Assembly (NCBI RefSeq): GCF_017573465.1
Contig: NZ_JAGEPF010000009.1
Coordinates: 124,001 to 188,000, forward strand
Direction: 5' to 3'
Origin: Actinomadura violacea
GTDB taxonomy: Bacteria > Actinomycetota > Actinomycetes > Streptosporangiales > Streptosporangiaceae
DNA length: 64,000 nucleotides
Shown here: positions 26,551 to 36,759 of the stretch, one piece after another
How the letters are laid out: each line of letters begins with the position of its first letter
How positions within the stretch are numbered: position 1 is the stretch's first letter
The notes under the pieces: model-generated
Seen by the model: only the letters and a program-made list of their open reading frames with translations
What the model was told of the DNA's origin: nothing
Database searches by the model: none
Made by a program: the position numbers and the translations under genes

Positions 26551-27509
26551 TTCCCGCCTCCGAAGCCGAGCGCCCGGAACCCGGCGCGCCGCTCGCCCGC
26601 AAGGGCGGTGCCGCGGGCGAAGTACCGCTCGATGTAGTGCTGCGCGACCAGCAGGACGCTGGTCAGGACCAGGTACCACATGCAGGAGGCGACCAGCATC
26701 GGGAACACGTTGAACGACTTGTCCCCGACCGACTTGAGCTGGAAGAACAGCTCGTTGGTCACCGGGACGAAGGCGACCAGCGAGGTGTCCTTGAGCATCG
26801 CGATCGTCTCGTTGCCGGTCGGCGGCACGATCACCCGCATCGCCTGCGGCAGCACGATCCGCCGCAGGGTCTGCATGCGGGACATGCCGAGCGCGCCGGC
26901 GGCCTCGTTCTGGCCCGGGTCGACCGAGAGCATGCCCGCCCGGACGATCTCCGCCATGTACGCGCCCTCGGACAGCGCCAGGGCGAGCAGGCCCGCCATG
27001 AAGCCGGTCAGGAACGTGTTGGCGTTGATCGAGAACAGCGTGCCGCTCATGTCGACGCCGAGCAGGTCGCCGACCTGCTCGGAGAACGGCACGCCGCCGA
27101 CGTGGTACTTGGTGTACAGGATCCCCATGTTGCCGAACAGGATCGCCAGCACCAGGCGGGGCACCGCCCGGAAGAACCAGGTGTAGAGCCAGGCGACGCC
27201 GCTGAGGATCGGGTTGCCCGACAGCCGCATGATGGCGAGGACCACGCCGATCACGACGCCGATCACCATCGACAGCACCGTGAGCAGCACCGTGGTGCGC
27301 ACGCCCTCGACGATGTTCGGCCGGAAGGCGTTGTCGATGATGAACGACCACTGGAACGCCTTGTTCGTGACCAGCATGTGCACGAACATGGCGGCCAGCA
27401 CGGCCAGTACGGCCACCGCCACCCAGCGGCCCGGATGCCGGACGGGCACGGCCTTGATCGCCTCGGGCGGCGCCGCGTCCGGCTTCACCGTGTCAACTGA
27501 ACCGGGCAT
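26547..27509 (-). CDS. Polar amino acid ABC transporter permease
   Basis: HisM/GlnP-type permease of 320 residues. An N-terminal extension of about 28 residues precedes the first helix ([18 protein letters not shown]). The core has [22 protein letters not shown] and [14 protein letters not shown]. The EAA loop is [50 protein letters not shown]. An insertion between the central helices ([24 protein letters not shown]) is typical of the longer glutamine/cystine-type permeases in actinobacteria. It follows the binding protein gene by four bases. Substrate identity cannot be read from sequence. Confidence 0.92.
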   Translation of the reverse strand: MPGSVDTVKPDAAPPEAIKAVPVRHPGRWVAVAVLAVLAAMFVHMLVTNKAFQWSFIIDNAFRPNIVEGVRTTVLLTVLSMVIGVVIGVVLAIMRLSGNPILSGVAWLYTWFFRAVPRLVLAILFGNMGILYTKYHVGGVPFSEQVGDLLGVDMSGTLFSINANTFLTGFMAGLLALALSEGAYMAEIVRAGMLSVDPGQNEAAGALGMSRMQTLRRIVLPQAMRVIVPPTGNETIAMLKDTSLVAFVPVTNELFFQLKSVGDKSFNVFPMLVASCMWYLVLTSVLLVAQHYIERYFARGTALAGERRAGFRALGFGGGK

Positions 27510-27513
27510 GCGG

Positions 27514-28422
27514 TCAGGAGGCCTTCGGGTTCACGGCCGGGTCCGTGATGGCGCCCTTGGAGACCTTCCACTTGGCCAGGATCTGCCCGTAGGTGCCGTC
27601 GGTGATGATCGCCTTGTAGGCGCCGGCGAGGGCCTCGGCGAACTGCGTCTGGCCCTTTTTCAGCGCGACGCCGTACGGGGCCTGCCCGTAGGGCTCGCCG
27701 AGCATCTCCAGCTGGCCGTGGGCCTTGTCGACCGCGTCGACGAAGACCGGGTAGTCGGCGGTGCCCGCGTCGTCCTTGCCGGACACGACCGCGGCGGTGG
27801 CGGTGCTCTGGTCCTGGAACTGGTCGATCTTGATGGCGGGCTTGCCGGCCTTCTTGCACGCCGCGTTCTTGGCGTTCAGGTCGTCGACCTCGATGGTGCC
27901 GGTCTGCACGGCGACCTTCTTGCCGCAGGCGCTGTCGGCCTGGACGCCCTGCGGGTTGCCCTTCTTCACCACCCACTGGATCGGGGAGTTGAAGTAGCTC
28001 ACCATCTCGGTGTCCTTGAGCCGGTCGGGGTTGATCGTGAGCGAGGACACGCCGGCCTCGTACTTGCCCGACTTCACCCCGGTGATCACGCCGGTGAACG
28101 GCGTGGTGATCCACTGGGTCTTGAGGCCGAGCTTGGCGGCGGCCGCGTCGAACAGGTCCACGTCGAAGCCGACGGCCTTGTTGTTGTCGAGGAACTCGGC
28201 CGGGGCGTAGGTGGTGTCGGAGCCGATCTTGATGACGCCGTCGGCCTTGATGTCGGCCGGCACCATCGCCGCCAGCTTCTGGTCGGGGCCGCTCTTCGGC
28301 GTGATGGTCGCCGAGGGCTCCGTGGAGTCCTTCTTCTCACCGCAGGCCGACAGGGCGAGGGCGCCTGTCAGCACGAGCGCGCCGGCCGCGAGGGCGTTGC
28401 GGCGCAGAGAACCAGTGATCAC
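27514..28422 (-). CDS. Polar amino acid ABC transporter substrate-binding lipoprotein
   Basis: Family 3 solute-binding protein of 302 residues. A signal peptide with lipobox LALSACGEK puts the lipid-modified Cys at about residue 27. The ligand-binding body starts with GVIKIGSDTTYAPAEFLDNNKAVGFDVDLFDAAAAKLGLK and includes KYEAGVSSLTINPDRLKDTEMVSYFNSP and the hinge segment KKVAVQTGTIEVDD. First gene of the transporter operon, divergent from malic enzyme across about 360 bp. Confidence 0.92.
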   Translation of the reverse strand: MITGSLRRNALAAGALVLTGALALSACGEKKDSTEPSATITPKSGPDQKLAAMVPADIKADGVIKIGSDTTYAPAEFLDNNKAVGFDVDLFDAAAAKLGLKTQWITTPFTGVITGVKSGKYEAGVSSLTINPDRLKDTEMVSYFNSPIQWVVKKGNPQGVQADSACGKKVAVQTGTIEVDDLNAKNAACKKAGKPAIKIDQFQDQSTATAAVVSGKDDAGTADYPVFVDAVDKAHGQLEMLGEPYGQAPYGVALKKGQTQFAEALAGAYKAIITDGTYGQILAKWKVSKGAITDPAVNPKAS

Positions 28423-28780
28423 AGGTCCCCCTCCAGAGGTCGCATCGGATCCGGACGGATCCTGAGGTCAAGTGCACATTTTGGCGCACACCTGGCCCTA
28501 TGCGGATAAAGGGTGCGACACAATCGGACAACGAGGCGGCCCGGCGCACCCCGCCGCCGCCCAGGGCCCCAGCACTCTACGCGATGATCGGCGCACCGTC
28601 CGTCGCGATCAGTGACGGCCGCCACCGCCCCGCGCCCCGGACCGGCGGGGCCCCGTGTGGCACAATCGGACAACGGGTGACCCCCGTACGTCGCGAGATG
28701 TCCACCAGGTGACCGGCCATCCAGACCGCACCACCGCGGCGGCATCGCCCGAAAGCCAACTTTCACTGACAGGGGTCGCT
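28423..28780. other. Divergent promoter region between the ABC operon and malic enzyme
   Basis: This 358-bp stretch holds no gene I can support. It contains two copies of the 15-mer cacaatcggacaacg (28519-28533 and 28661-28675), 142 bp apart on the same strand, described separately. The malic enzyme frame is open back to 28655, but that part includes the second repeat copy and lacks a ribosome site, so it was left out of the gene. Confidence 0.6.
28519..28675 (+). promoter_or_regulatory. Pair of 15-bp direct repeats, possible regulator sites
   Basis: The sequence cacaatcggacaacg occurs at 28519-28533 and 28661-28675 with no mismatch, each preceded by a similar gtgcga/gtgtgg. Two exact 15-mers in a 360-bp divergent promoter are unlikely by chance. 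They may be binding sites for a regulator of malic enzyme, the amino acid transporter, or both. No known consensus was recognised. Confidence 0.45.
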
Positions 28781-29971
28781 GTGGCCGCCGAGCCCATTCC
28801 CACCGAACCGCACTCACTGGACGACGATCCGGCCTTCCCGCTGCACCGCGGCGGCAAGCTCGAGATGCGGTCGACCATCCCCGTCCGCAACAAGGACGAT
28901 CTGTCCCTGGCCTACACGCCCGGCGTCGCCCGGGTCTGCACGGCCATCGCCGACAACCCCGAGCTCGCCTACGACTACACCTGGACGTCCAAGGTCGTCG
29001 CCGTCGTCACCGACGGCACCGCCGTGCTCGGCCTCGGCGACATCGGCCCGGCCGCCTCCATGCCCGTCATGGAGGGCAAGTCGCTGCTGTTCAAGGAGTT
29101 CGCCGACGTCGACTCCGTGCCGATCGCGCTGAACTGCACCGGCGTCGACGAGATCGTCGACACCGTGATCCGGCTGGCGCCGAGCTTCGGCGGCATCAAC
29201 CTCGAGGACATCAGCGCCCCCCGCTGCTTCGAGATCGAGGACCGGCTCCGCGAGGCCCTCGACATCCCCGTCTTCCACGACGACCAGCACGGCACCGCGA
29301 TCGTCGCGCTCGCCGCGCTGAAGAACGCCGCCCGGTTCGTCGGCAAGCCGCTGTCGGAGCTGCGCGCCGTCGTGGCCGGCGCGGGCGCGTCCGGCATCGC
29401 CGTCTCGCAGATCCTCATCGAGGCCGGCATCGGCGACATCGCGCTGTCCGACAGCAAGGGCCTCATCCACGAGGGCCGCGACGGGCTCAACCCCGTCAAG
29501 CAGCGGATCGCCGCGATCACCAACCGGTCGCACCTCAAGGGCTCCACCGAGGAGGCGCTGCGCGGCGCCGACGTGTTCATCGGCCTGTCCGGCAGCACCG
29601 TCCACGAGTCGTGCGTCGCCACCATGTCCGACAGCGCGATCGTGTTCGCGCTGTCCAACCCCACCCCCGAGGTGCACCCCGAGGTCGCCCGCCGGCACGC
29701 CAAGGTCGTCGCGACCGGCCGCAGCGACTTCCCCAACCAGATCAACAACGTGCTCGCCTTCCCCGGCATCTTCCGGGGCGCGCTGGACGTCCGCGCGCAC
29801 ACCATCACCGAGGGCATGAAGCTGGCCGCCGCGAACGCGCTGGCCGGCATCGTCGGCGACGACCTCACCGCCGACTACGTCATCCCGAACCCGTTCGACG
29901 ACCGGGTCGCGCCCGCCGTCACCGCCGCGGTCGCCGCGCAGGCCCGCGCCGAGGGCGTCAACCGCATCTGA
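28781..29971 (+). CDS. NAD(P)-dependent malic enzyme
   Basis: Oxidative decarboxylation of malate to pyruvate, linking the TCA cycle to gluconeogenesis and NAD(P)H supply. At 396 residues from the GTG it belongs to the short bacterial class. Motifs include the substrate Tyr region LSLAYTPGVARVC, TDGTAVLGLGDIGP with the lysine-bearing GKSLLFKEFADVD, the metal-binding EDISAPRCFEIE and FHDDQHGTAIV, and the dinucleotide fold GAGASGIAVSQIL. AGGGG six bases before the GTG supports this start over open sequence further upstream. NAD versus NADP preference cannot be read with confidence. Confidence 0.93.
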   Translation: MAAEPIPTEPHSLDDDPAFPLHRGGKLEMRSTIPVRNKDDLSLAYTPGVARVCTAIADNPELAYDYTWTSKVVAVVTDGTAVLGLGDIGPAASMPVMEGKSLLFKEFADVDSVPIALNCTGVDEIVDTVIRLAPSFGGINLEDISAPRCFEIEDRLREALDIPVFHDDQHGTAIVALAALKNAARFVGKPLSELRAVVAGAGASGIAVSQILIEAGIGDIALSDSKGLIHEGRDGLNPVKQRIAAITNRSHLKGSTEEALRGADVFIGLSGSTVHESCVATMSDSAIVFALSNPTPEVHPEVARRHAKVVATGRSDFPNQINNVLAFPGIFRGALDVRAHTITEGMKLAAANALAGIVGDDLTADYVIPNPFDDRVAPAVTAAVAAQARAEGVNRI

Positions 29972-29989
29972 CCCGGCGCGCCGCCCGCC

Positions 29990-30022
29990 CGGCCCGCGCT
30001 CGCCACCCCAGAGCGCGGGCCG
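29990..30022. terminator. 12-bp hairpin between convergent malic enzyme and sodX genes
   Basis: Perfectly paired arms cggcccgcgctc (29990-30001) and gagcgcgggccg (30011-30022) flank a 9-nt loop in the 60-bp gap between the two stop codons. It probably works in both directions. Confidence 0.7.
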
Positions 30023-30031
30023 CGCCGCCTC

Positions 30032-30445
30032 CTACCGTCCGCCCGCGGCCCGACCGGCCCCCGGACGGACGGACGCGCGCCGCCACGGCCGGTACCGCGC
30101 CACGACGCGGCCGACGACGTGGCCGTCCGGGACGGCACCGAAGTCCCAGCTGTCGCGGCGGCCGCGGGCGCGCTGGTTGTCGCTCTCCAGCCACCAGCCC
30201 GTCCCCGACCGGTGCGCCACCCGCTTGACGATCAGCAGGTCCGCCCGCTCCGGGTGCCGCGCCACGACCACGTCCCCGGGGCGGGGCCGGGCGCCCGCCA
30301 GCACCACCAGCCAGTCCCCCGGCGCCAGCGCGGGCAGCATCGAGTCGCCCTCGACCGCGACCGCCCGCAGCCGCCCGCGCGCCCCGGCCAGCGCCGCCAG
30401 CAGCGCGCCGCCGAGCGTCCAGGCCACCGGGTGGCGCATCCGCAT
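30032..30445 (-). CDS. sodX: Nickel superoxide dismutase maturation protease (S26 family)
   Basis: Signal-peptidase-like protease of 137 residues that removes the N-terminal pro-segment of Ni-SOD so that its new His1 can bind nickel. The catalytic Ser lies in VEGDSMLPALAPGDW near residues 32-46 and the Lys in LLIVKRVAHR near residue 74. A hydrophobic N-terminal segment (AWTLGGALLAALAGA) could anchor it. It is divergent from sodN with 215 bp between, the usual partnership. It is short but complete for this family. No Nur-type operator was recognised between the two genes. Confidence 0.9.
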   Translation of the reverse strand: MRMRHPVAWTLGGALLAALAGARGRLRAVAVEGDSMLPALAPGDWLVVLAGARPRPGDVVVARHPERADLLIVKRVAHRSGTGWWLESDNQRARGRRDSWDFGAVPDGHVVGRVVARYRPWRRASVRPGAGRAAGGR

Positions 30446-30660
30446 CGCTCTCCTCGCCTTCTCCGTGGACCGCGCTTTCGCGCGCCGGGCCGCATACTCG
30501 CGCGCCCTCGGGTCACAAACACTGCTGGAAGGGGTTCCGGACCGCGCCGCGGGCCGGGTCCTAGGCCGAATTACCGAGCGCCCTGGCCGGACGCGCCCCG
30601 GGGCACAAGGGTAATGTCGGTGACCTGAGCATGATCCGCAACGAGGGAAGGGAATCGCAG

Positions 30661-31059
30661 GTGTTCAAGCTTCTGCGCCCGAAGACCACGGTCTCCGCGC
30701 ACTGCGACCTGCCGTGTGGCGTCTACGACCCGGCGCAGGCCCGGATCGAGGCCGAGTCGGTCAAGGCGATCTGCGAGAAGTACGCGGCCAACGAGGACCC
30801 GGAGTTCCGCGCCCGCGCGATTCTGATCAAGGAGCAGCGCTCCGAGCTGGTCAAGCACCACCTGTGGGTGCTGTGGACCGACTACTTCAAGCCGCCGCAC
30901 TTCGAGAAGTACCCCCAGCTGCACCAGCTGTTCAACGAGGCGACCAAGCTCGCCGGCGCCTCCGGCACCAAGGGCAGCATGGACCCGAAGGTCGCCGACG
31001 ACCTGCTGGGCAAGATCAGCGAGATCGACAAGATCTTCTGGGAGACCAAGCAGGGCTGA
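30661..31059 (+). CDS. sodN: Nickel superoxide dismutase
   Basis: Ni-SOD precursor of 132 residues that dismutates superoxide in the cytoplasm. A 13-residue pro-segment (MFKLLRPKTTVSA) precedes the nickel hook HCDLPCGVYDP, so mature His1, Cys2 and Cys6 are residues 14, 15 and 19. The four-helix body includes QARIEAESVKAICEKY and KHHLWVLWTDYFKPPHFEKYPQLHQLF. The GTG at 30661 gives the usual short pro-segment, with GAAGGG upstream; an earlier ATG at 30631 would make it longer. A strong hairpin follows. In streptomycetes this gene is repressed by the nickel regulator Nur, but no Nur gene is in the window. Confidence 0.97.
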   Translation: MFKLLRPKTTVSAHCDLPCGVYDPAQARIEAESVKAICEKYAANEDPEFRARAILIKEQRSELVKHHLWVLWTDYFKPPHFEKYPQLHQLFNEATKLAGASGTKGSMDPKVADDLLGKISEIDKIFWETKQG

Positions 31060-31076
31060 CCGGCGCCCTGACAATC

Positions 31077-31105
31077 GAGGCCCGGCCCTCTCGGGGCCGG
31101 GCCTC
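31077..31105. terminator. 12-bp hairpin after sodN
   Basis: Perfect arms gaggcccggccc (31077-31088) and gggccgggcctc (31094-31105) enclose a 5-nt loop and lie between the convergent sodN and acetyltransferase genes. Confidence 0.8.
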
Positions 31106-31115
31106 GGTCGTTCGG

Positions 31116-31586
31116 TCAGGAGCGGGCGGTGTTGGTGAGGGCCTCGCCGGTGAGGCGGTAGGTCGTCCACTCGTCCTGCGGGACGGCTCCGAGCGACTTG
31201 TAGAAGCCGATCGCGGGCTCGTTCCAGTCGAGGACGGCCCACTCGACGCGTCCGTAGCCGCGGGCGTCGGCGATGCGGGCGAGCTCGGTGAGCAGGGCCT
31301 TGCCGTAGCCGTGGCCGCGGACGGCCGGGTCGACGAACAGGTCCTCCAGGTGGATGCCGTGCGTGCCGTTCCACGTGGAGAACGTGAGGAACCACACGGC
31401 GAACCCGGCGACGCGGCCCTCGTGCTCGGCGATGAGCGCGTGGACGCGCGGGTCGTCGCCGAAGAGCCGGGCGTGCAGCTGCTCCTCGGTGGCCTTCACC
31501 TCGTGCAGGGCGCGCTCGTACTCCGCCAGCTCGCGGATGAGCCGGAGGATGTCGGGGACGTCGTCGGGGGCGGCAGGGCGGATCAT
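31116..31586 (-). CDS. GNAT family N-acetyltransferase, diamine acetyltransferase-like
   Basis: GNAT acetyltransferase of 156 residues. The acetyl-CoA motif is VDPAVRGHGYGKALLTELARIA near residues 90-110. The preceding segment FSTWNGTHGIHLEDLFV and the late WAVLDWNEPAIGFYKSLGA are typical of the spermidine/spermine and thialysine acetyltransferase branch (PaiA/SSAT-like). A small amine substrate is likely but not proven. It is a single gene between sodN and the sugar locus, converging with sodN. Confidence 0.85.
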   Translation of the reverse strand: MIRPAAPDDVPDILRLIRELAEYERALHEVKATEEQLHARLFGDDPRVHALIAEHEGRVAGFAVWFLTFSTWNGTHGIHLEDLFVDPAVRGHGYGKALLTELARIADARGYGRVEWAVLDWNEPAIGFYKSLGAVPQDEWTTYRLTGEALTNTARS

Positions 31587-31642
31587 GCGGAAAGGCTATG
31601 CCAGGCCGCCGCGTGCGCCGTCCGGGCCTGCGGGACGCCCGC

Positions 31643-32878
31643 CTAGAGCGCGGCCAGCGGCGCCTCCGGGTCGGCCCAGCGCTCGTTGGGGACGAGCGGG
31701 TACCAGCCGGGACGGCCCGGGTCGCGGTCGTAGGGGTAGCCGCCGAGCTCGCGGTAGAGCTCGGCGTACTCGGCGACCTTGTCGCGGTCCAGCGTGACGC
31801 CGAGGCCGGGCCCGGACGGCACCGCGATCCGCCCGTCCGCGTACTGGAACGGGCCGCCTTCGATGACGTCGCCGGCGAGGTGGTGGTAGTGCGCGTCGGC
31901 GGCGTAGGTGAGGTTCGGCAGGACGGCGCCGAGGTGCAGCATGGTGGCGAGCTGGACGCCGAGTTCGCCCGACGAGTGCACCGACACCCCGAGCTGGAAG
32001 GTGTCGCAGATACCGGCCGCCTTCACACACGCGCGGATGCCGCCCCAGAACGTGGTGTCGAGCAGGATCACGTCCGCGCTGCGGTGCAGCACGTTGGTGG
32101 CGAGCTGCTCGAAGTTGACGACGACGGTGTTGGTGGCCAGGGGCGTGGACGTCCTCTCGCGGACGAGGCGCAGCCCTTCCAGGCCCCAGACGGGGTCTTC
32201 GAGGTAGTCGTTGTTCAGGTGCTCGATGGCCTTGGCGAACCGCAGCCCTTCGTCGAGGCTCAGCACCGCGTTGGGGTCGTAGCGGAGCCGGTCGTCCGGG
32301 AACGCCTCGGCCAGCGCCCGGTAGCACTCCAGCTCGTAGGCGGGCGGGAAGACGCCGCCCTTCAGCTTGTGGACGGTAAAGCCGTGCCGTTCCTTGAGGT
32401 CGCGGGCGTGCGCGACGAGCTGCCCGGGGGTGCGGACCTCCGGCGTCCGGCCGTCCGCGCCCGGGTAGCGGTAGAAGAGGTAGGACGCGAACGGGACGCT
32501 GTCGCGGACCCGGCCGCCGAGCAGGTCGTGGACGGGCACGCCGAGGTGCTTGCCGACGAGGTCGAGGCAGGCGAACTCGATGGCGGCGAGCATCTGGGTG
32601 CGGTTGTTGTACAGGCTCGCCGTCGGGTTGGCGATCTTGAAGCGGAGGGCCTCCAGCTCGAACGGGTCGTGCCCCTCCAGGTAGGGCGCGAGCGCGCGGA
32701 AGGCGTCCTCGGCGCTCTGCCCGCCGCCGCCCATCTCGCCCAGCCCGACCAGGCCGTTGTCCGCCTCGACCTCGACGATCGTGCGGACGAAGCGGCCCCA
32801 GTGCGCGCCGTTGCTGTGCAGCAGCGGCGCCTCCAGCGGGACCGCGACGGTGGTGGCCCGGATGTCGGTGATCTTCAT
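31643..32878 (-). CDS. Enolase-superfamily dehydratase, glucarate dehydratase-like
   Basis: Dehydratase of 411 residues predicted to convert a sugar acid to its 2-keto-3-deoxy form. The N-terminal capping domain contains [24 protein letters not shown]. The barrel has the lysine motif HKLKGG near residue 175, the metal ligands RYDPNAV and YLEDP, then [16 protein letters not shown] and the His base in [14 protein letters not shown]. This pattern fits the glucarate dehydratase subgroup, in which a K-x-K-like and an H-D base pair operate. The gene is last in the minus-strand sugar operon, two bases after the GH38 gene. Confidence 0.88.
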   Translation of the reverse strand: MKITDIRATTVAVPLEAPLLHSNGAHWGRFVRTIVEVEADNGLVGLGEMGGGGQSAEDAFRALAPYLEGHDPFELEALRFKIANPTASLYNNRTQMLAAIEFACLDLVGKHLGVPVHDLLGGRVRDSVPFASYLFYRYPGADGRTPEVRTPGQLVAHARDLKERHGFTVHKLKGGVFPPAYELECYRALAEAFPDDRLRYDPNAVLSLDEGLRFAKAIEHLNNDYLEDPVWGLEGLRLVRERTSTPLATNTVVVNFEQLATNVLHRSADVILLDTTFWGGIRACVKAAGICDTFQLGVSVHSSGELGVQLATMLHLGAVLPNLTYAADAHYHHLAGDVIEGGPFQYADGRIAVPSGPGLGVTLDRDKVAEYAELYRELGGYPYDRDPGRPGWYPLVPNERWADPEAPLAAL

Positions 32879-32880
32879 GG

Positions 32881-35800
32881 TCAGAGGTTCCCCTTCACCG
32901 TGACGGCGACGATCCCGCAGGCGGGCAGGCGGACGGTCGCGGCGCCGTCCCGGACGGGCGCCTGCGCGGCGTCGCGGCCGAGGCCGGAGTCGACGGTCGC
33001 GCCGCGCATCCCGGGGACGGTCAGCGTCGTCTCGACGGGCGCGGCGGACAGCGAGCGGAGCCGGACGACGAGGTCGGCGCCGTCCCGCCCGATCGAGGTG
33101 ACGTGCACGTCGGGGTCGTCGACGGACGCGAACGCCGCGGCCGGCGGCGCCGGCTCGGTCCCGGTCGTCAGCGTCGCGACGAACGGGTCGGTGAGCCCGG
33201 CGGCGGCGAGGGCGCCGAGGCGGCGGCCCGGGAGCCCGCCCGCGGCGGACGCGACGGCGTACCGGAAGGTGGTCTCGCCCTGCTGCTGGGACGGGAAGTT
33301 GGTGTCCCAGATGTTGTTCAGCGCCCAGGAGTAGACGGTGGCGGGCTCGTCGTCGGTGGTGGGCGGGAACGGCGCGTACGGCATGTGGATGGAGCCGAAC
33401 TGGACGAGGGGCGCCTCAAGCGTCGCCCACGCCACGGTGAGGTCGGGGTCCTCGAACGCGACCCAGTGCCGGATCGGGCGCATGTGCTCGGCCGATCCGG
33501 GGACGCTCGGCACGCCGGTGCCGCCGACGCCGCCGGTCAACTCCCAGGCGGCGGGCGGCCCGCCGGCCGCGAAGGGGAAGGCGAAGAACACCGCCTCCTT
33601 GGTCGCGGTGGGCTGCTTGCCGAGCTGGAAGCGCAGGTCGAGGCGCGGCACGCCCGCGTGCAGGTCGAGGGTGGTGCGGATCCAGTCCACGCCCTTGCCG
33701 GTGAGCTCCACGATGAGGCGTTCTCCGACGGCGGTGCGTTCGCACCTGACGACGGCGGCGTGCCGGCCGAGGGCGCGGTCGCCGAGGAGCGTCTTGTCGT
33801 GCACGAGCATGTGCCCGGACATGTGGTTGAAGTGCGGCGCGGTCGCGTACCGGTCGTAGACGTACTGGCCGAACCCGGCGGCGGCGTCGGCGTTGACGAG
33901 TTCGCGTCCGGCGGCCTTGTCGAAGACGGAGGCGAGGTGGCCTTCGGCGAGGTCGTAGGTGACGCGGTAGTACTCGTTCTCGATCACGCCGTCGCGGCCG
34001 AGGTCGACGGGTTCGGGGGCCGGGTTCTCGCCGCGGACGACGTCGAGGCGCACGCGTCCCATGCCGGGGACGTCCGGGACGACGACTTCGAGGTGGCGGC
34101 CGATGGGGCGGGTCGGCCACTCGTCGGGGTCGACCTCCTCCTCGTGGTGCGGCAGCGGTTCGCCGGTGCGGGCGTCGAGCAGCGTCACGGGGACGTCGAC
34201 GGGCACCACGTCCCGCGGCAGGAACGCGCGGACGGCGTCGGTGCGGGCGGCGCCGCCGGGGTTCAGGACGGCGAACGAGGCGAGCGCGTCCGGGGCGGGC
34301 CCGAGCGTGGCGCCGAACCGCCGCGCCCCGGCCTGCAGCAGGTCGAGGGCGTCGTCGTAGGACTGGTAGCCGACCGCGGACTTGCGGGTCCACTGCAGGC
34401 CGCCGGAGTCGCCGCCCTCCTCGGCGTCCTCCCACGGGTTGGCCGCGCCCCAGGTGTGCTCGTCGAACAGCGCAGCCTTGTCGTAGGCGTCGTCGAGGCC
34501 CTCGGCCTCGGCGCCGGCGAGGGAGTGCAGCGTCTCGGCGGTGCGCAGGACGTTCTGGGCGCGCCGGACGTGCCCGAGGGGGCGGGCGCCGGAGCCGAGG
34601 CCGTCGGCCCACCAGTCGGTCCAGTCGCCCTCGTGGACCTGGAGCCGGTCGTAGTGGTGCTCCTCGACGTGCTCGAAGAAGTCGGCGTTGGTCGCCGTCC
34701 GCAGCCGCGGGTACTCCCATGTCGCGTTCCAACGCAGCGCGATGTCGGCGGGCATGATCGACGGGCCGGCGTTGTCGGCGTGCGCGCCCTGCACGCGCAG
34801 GTGCACGGCGTCGAGGACGTCGGGGGCCTTGTCGGCGCCGACCTGGCCGGGCGCCGCGTACCAGCCGAAGGTGCCGGGCCCGTACGGGTAGGGCCGGTCG
34901 GCGAGGGAGGACAGGTAGCGCGGCAGCAGGTCCTCGGCGAGGTCGTAGCCGTCGACGAGCCCGACGGTGTTGCCCTCCATGTACGCCATGCCGTGCGGGG
35001 TGTCGGTGAACCAGACGATCAGCTCGCGTCCGCTCGGCGCCCGCCACCGGAACGGGCGGCCGAGCTTGTCGCCGCCGGTGATGTACGGGACGGACCGTCC
35101 CGCCCAGTTGTGCGCCGCCGCCAGATACCGGACGCCCGCGGCGTTCAGCGCGTCGACGACGCCGACGACCGCGCCCGGGATGTCGGTGTGCATCGCCGAG
35201 CGGACGCCGATGCCGTGCCGGTCGCGCAGGTCCGCGACGAACCGCAGCTGCCGGTACAGCTCGTCGATCGAGCACGCCTCGGTGTGCAGCTGCATGGGGA
35301 ACGCGGTGACCTCGATGTTCCCGCCGCGGGTCCGGTCGACGAACTCGGCGACCTGGTCGGCCGGGCGGGTGGCGAGCCAGCGCAGCGCGGGCAGCGACGA
35401 CTCCACCGACCAGCGGAACCGGGCGTCGTCGGGCCGCCCGTCGGTCTCCCGGGACAGCCGGAGCGCCGCGTCGAGGTAGTCGAGGTGGTGGCGCAGCACG
35501 GTGCCCTGGGTGTCGGTGTAGCCGATGTCCAGGTGCGAGTGGTGGACGACGAAGACGCTCCACTTGCGCTGCGGGGTGACGTCGAGGGGCGCGGCACCGA
35601 CGAGGCCCGCGCCGTCCCGTACCTCCAGGGTGAGGCGGCGCGGGGCGTCGACGGCGGGGACGAGCAGGGTCGCCCGGCCCGCGTCGTCGGTGCTCTCCTC
35701 GGCGTCGCCGAGCCGCAGCGTCAGCCCGGGGCCCGCCTCGATCCGGACGGCCTGCCGGAGCGCGCCGGCCTCGTCCCGCCTGAACAGCGGGACCACCGCC

Positions 35801-35919
35801 GCCCGCACCGACAGCCCGCGGACCGCGAGCACCTCGGCGGAGGTGTCGTGGCGGAGGGCGGCGCGGATTCCGTCGTAGTCCGGGGAACCGAGGCTCTCCG
35901 TCAGGAGCCGACTGGTCAT
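32881..35919 (-). CDS. Glycoside hydrolase family 38-like alpha-mannosidase
   Basis: Large enzyme of 1012 residues, predicted to release alpha-linked sugars from a glycan. No signal peptide is seen, so it would act inside the cell on imported oligosaccharide. After a 115-residue N-terminal beta domain comes the GH38 catalytic barrel. The zinc-binding His-x-Asp sits in [14 protein letters not shown] near residues 125-135, followed by [15 protein letters not shown] and [13 protein letters not shown]. The central and C-terminal parts hold the GH38 beta domains ([26 protein letters not shown]). Specificity within GH38 cannot be read. The gene lies between the sugar transporter and the dehydratase. 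Confidence 0.88.
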   Translation of the reverse strand: MTSRLLTESLGSPDYDGIRAALRHDTSAEVLAVRGLSVRAAVVPLFRRDEAGALRQAVRIEAGPGLTLRLGDAEESTDDAGRATLLVPAVDAPRRLTLEVRDGAGLVGAAPLDVTPQRKWSVFVVHHSHLDIGYTDTQGTVLRHHLDYLDAALRLSRETDGRPDDARFRWSVESSLPALRWLATRPADQVAEFVDRTRGGNIEVTAFPMQLHTEACSIDELYRQLRFVADLRDRHGIGVRSAMHTDIPGAVVGVVDALNAAGVRYLAAAHNWAGRSVPYITGGDKLGRPFRWRAPSGRELIVWFTDTPHGMAYMEGNTVGLVDGYDLAEDLLPRYLSSLADRPYPYGPGTFGWYAAPGQVGADKAPDVLDAVHLRVQGAHADNAGPSIMPADIALRWNATWEYPRLRTATNADFFEHVEEHHYDRLQVHEGDWTDWWADGLGSGARPLGHVRRAQNVLRTAETLHSLAGAEAEGLDDAYDKAALFDEHTWGAANPWEDAEEGGDSGGLQWTRKSAVGYQSYDDALDLLQAGARRFGATLGPAPDALASFAVLNPGGAARTDAVRAFLPRDVVPVDVPVTLLDARTGEPLPHHEEEVDPDEWPTRPIGRHLEVVVPDVPGMGRVRLDVVRGENPAPEPVDLGRDGVIENEYYRVTYDLAEGHLASVFDKAAGRELVNADAAAGFGQYVYDRYATAPHFNHMSGHMLVHDKTLLGDRALGRHAAVVRCERTAVGERLIVELTGKGVDWIRTTLDLHAGVPRLDLRFQLGKQPTATKEAVFFAFPFAAGGPPAAWELTGGVGGTGVPSVPGSAEHMRPIRHWVAFEDPDLTVAWATLEAPLVQFGSIHMPYAPFPPTTDDEPATVYSWALNNIWDTNFPSQQQGETTFRYAVASAAGGLPGRRLGALAAAGLTDPFVATLTTGTEPAPPAAAFASVDDPDVHVTSIGRDGADLVVRLRSLSAAPVETTLTVPGMRGATVDSGLGRDAAQAPVRDGAATVRLPACGIVAVTVKGNL

Positions 35920-35952
35920 CCGTGTCCTCTCAGAATGACTGTGACCGAGGGG

Positions 35953-36759
35953 TCAGAACTGGGCGAGCGTCAGCCCGCGGGTGAACAGCCGCTGGGTCGC
36001 CAGGAACAGCACGACCGTGGGGAGCGAGACCACGAGCCCGGCGGCCAGCGCGACCGGGACGGGCGTCCCGGCGTACACGTCGGTGGTGAGCGCCGACAGC
36101 TCCGCCCAGACCGGCCGGACGTTGTCGGACTGCGCCAGCGTCAGCCCGAACAGCAGGTCGTTCCAGACGTAGGTGAACTCGAGGATGAACACGGCGGCGA
36201 GCGCGGCCGACGACAGCGGCAGGTAGATGCGCCAGAAGATGCGGAAGGTGGACGCGCCGTCCAGCCGCGCCGCCTCGAAGATCGAGACGGCCACCGAGCC
36301 GAAGAAGTTGCGCATCACCAGCGCGGCGAGCGGCACGCTGATCGCCGTGTGGACCAGCACGAGGCCCATCTGGTTGTCGTACAGCGACACCTTGCTGTAG
36401 CCGACGAACAGCGGCACGAGCAGCATCTGGAACGGCACGACGGTGCCCGCGAAGATCACGATGAACCAGAGGAACCCGAACCGGACGCGCAGCACGACGA
36501 TCGCGTATCCGGCGAGCGCGCCGAACAGCACGGCGAGCGCCGGCGCGACCAGGCTGTAGATCGCGGTGCTGCCGAGGGTGGCGCCGACGTCGGTGCGGCT
36601 CCACGCCTCGGAGACGTTGTCGAACAGGCCCATCGACCCGGGCGGCTTCACCGCGTCGGAGGGGTCGTAGTCGCCGGCGGGGCGGACGGCGTTCGCGACG
36701 ATCAGGTACGTCGGGAACAGCCACACCAGGCCGAGGACGATCAGCACGGCGCGGCGCAT
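35953..36759 (-). CDS. Carbohydrate ABC transporter permease (MalG type)
   Basis: Second permease of the sugar importer, 268 residues with about six helices. It starts at a hydrophobic MRRAVLIVLGLVWLFPTYLIVANAV. The EAA loop is FEAARLDGASTFRIFWRIYLPLSSAALAAVFI near residue 165, and the C-terminal RLFTRGLTLAQF motif is typical of MalG-family proteins. Its ATG shares one base with the stop codon of the first permease (TGATG). No ATPase gene is present in the locus, so a shared MsiK-type ATPase encoded elsewhere is likely, as in streptomycetes. Confidence 0.92.
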   Translation of the reverse strand: MRRAVLIVLGLVWLFPTYLIVANAVRPAGDYDPSDAVKPPGSMGLFDNVSEAWSRTDVGATLGSTAIYSLVAPALAVLFGALAGYAIVVLRVRFGFLWFIVIFAGTVVPFQMLLVPLFVGYSKVSLYDNQMGLVLVHTAISVPLAALVMRNFFGSVAVSIFEAARLDGASTFRIFWRIYLPLSSAALAAVFILEFTYVWNDLLFGLTLAQSDNVRPVWAELSALTTDVYAGTPVPVALAAGLVVSLPTVVLFLATQRLFTRGLTLAQF

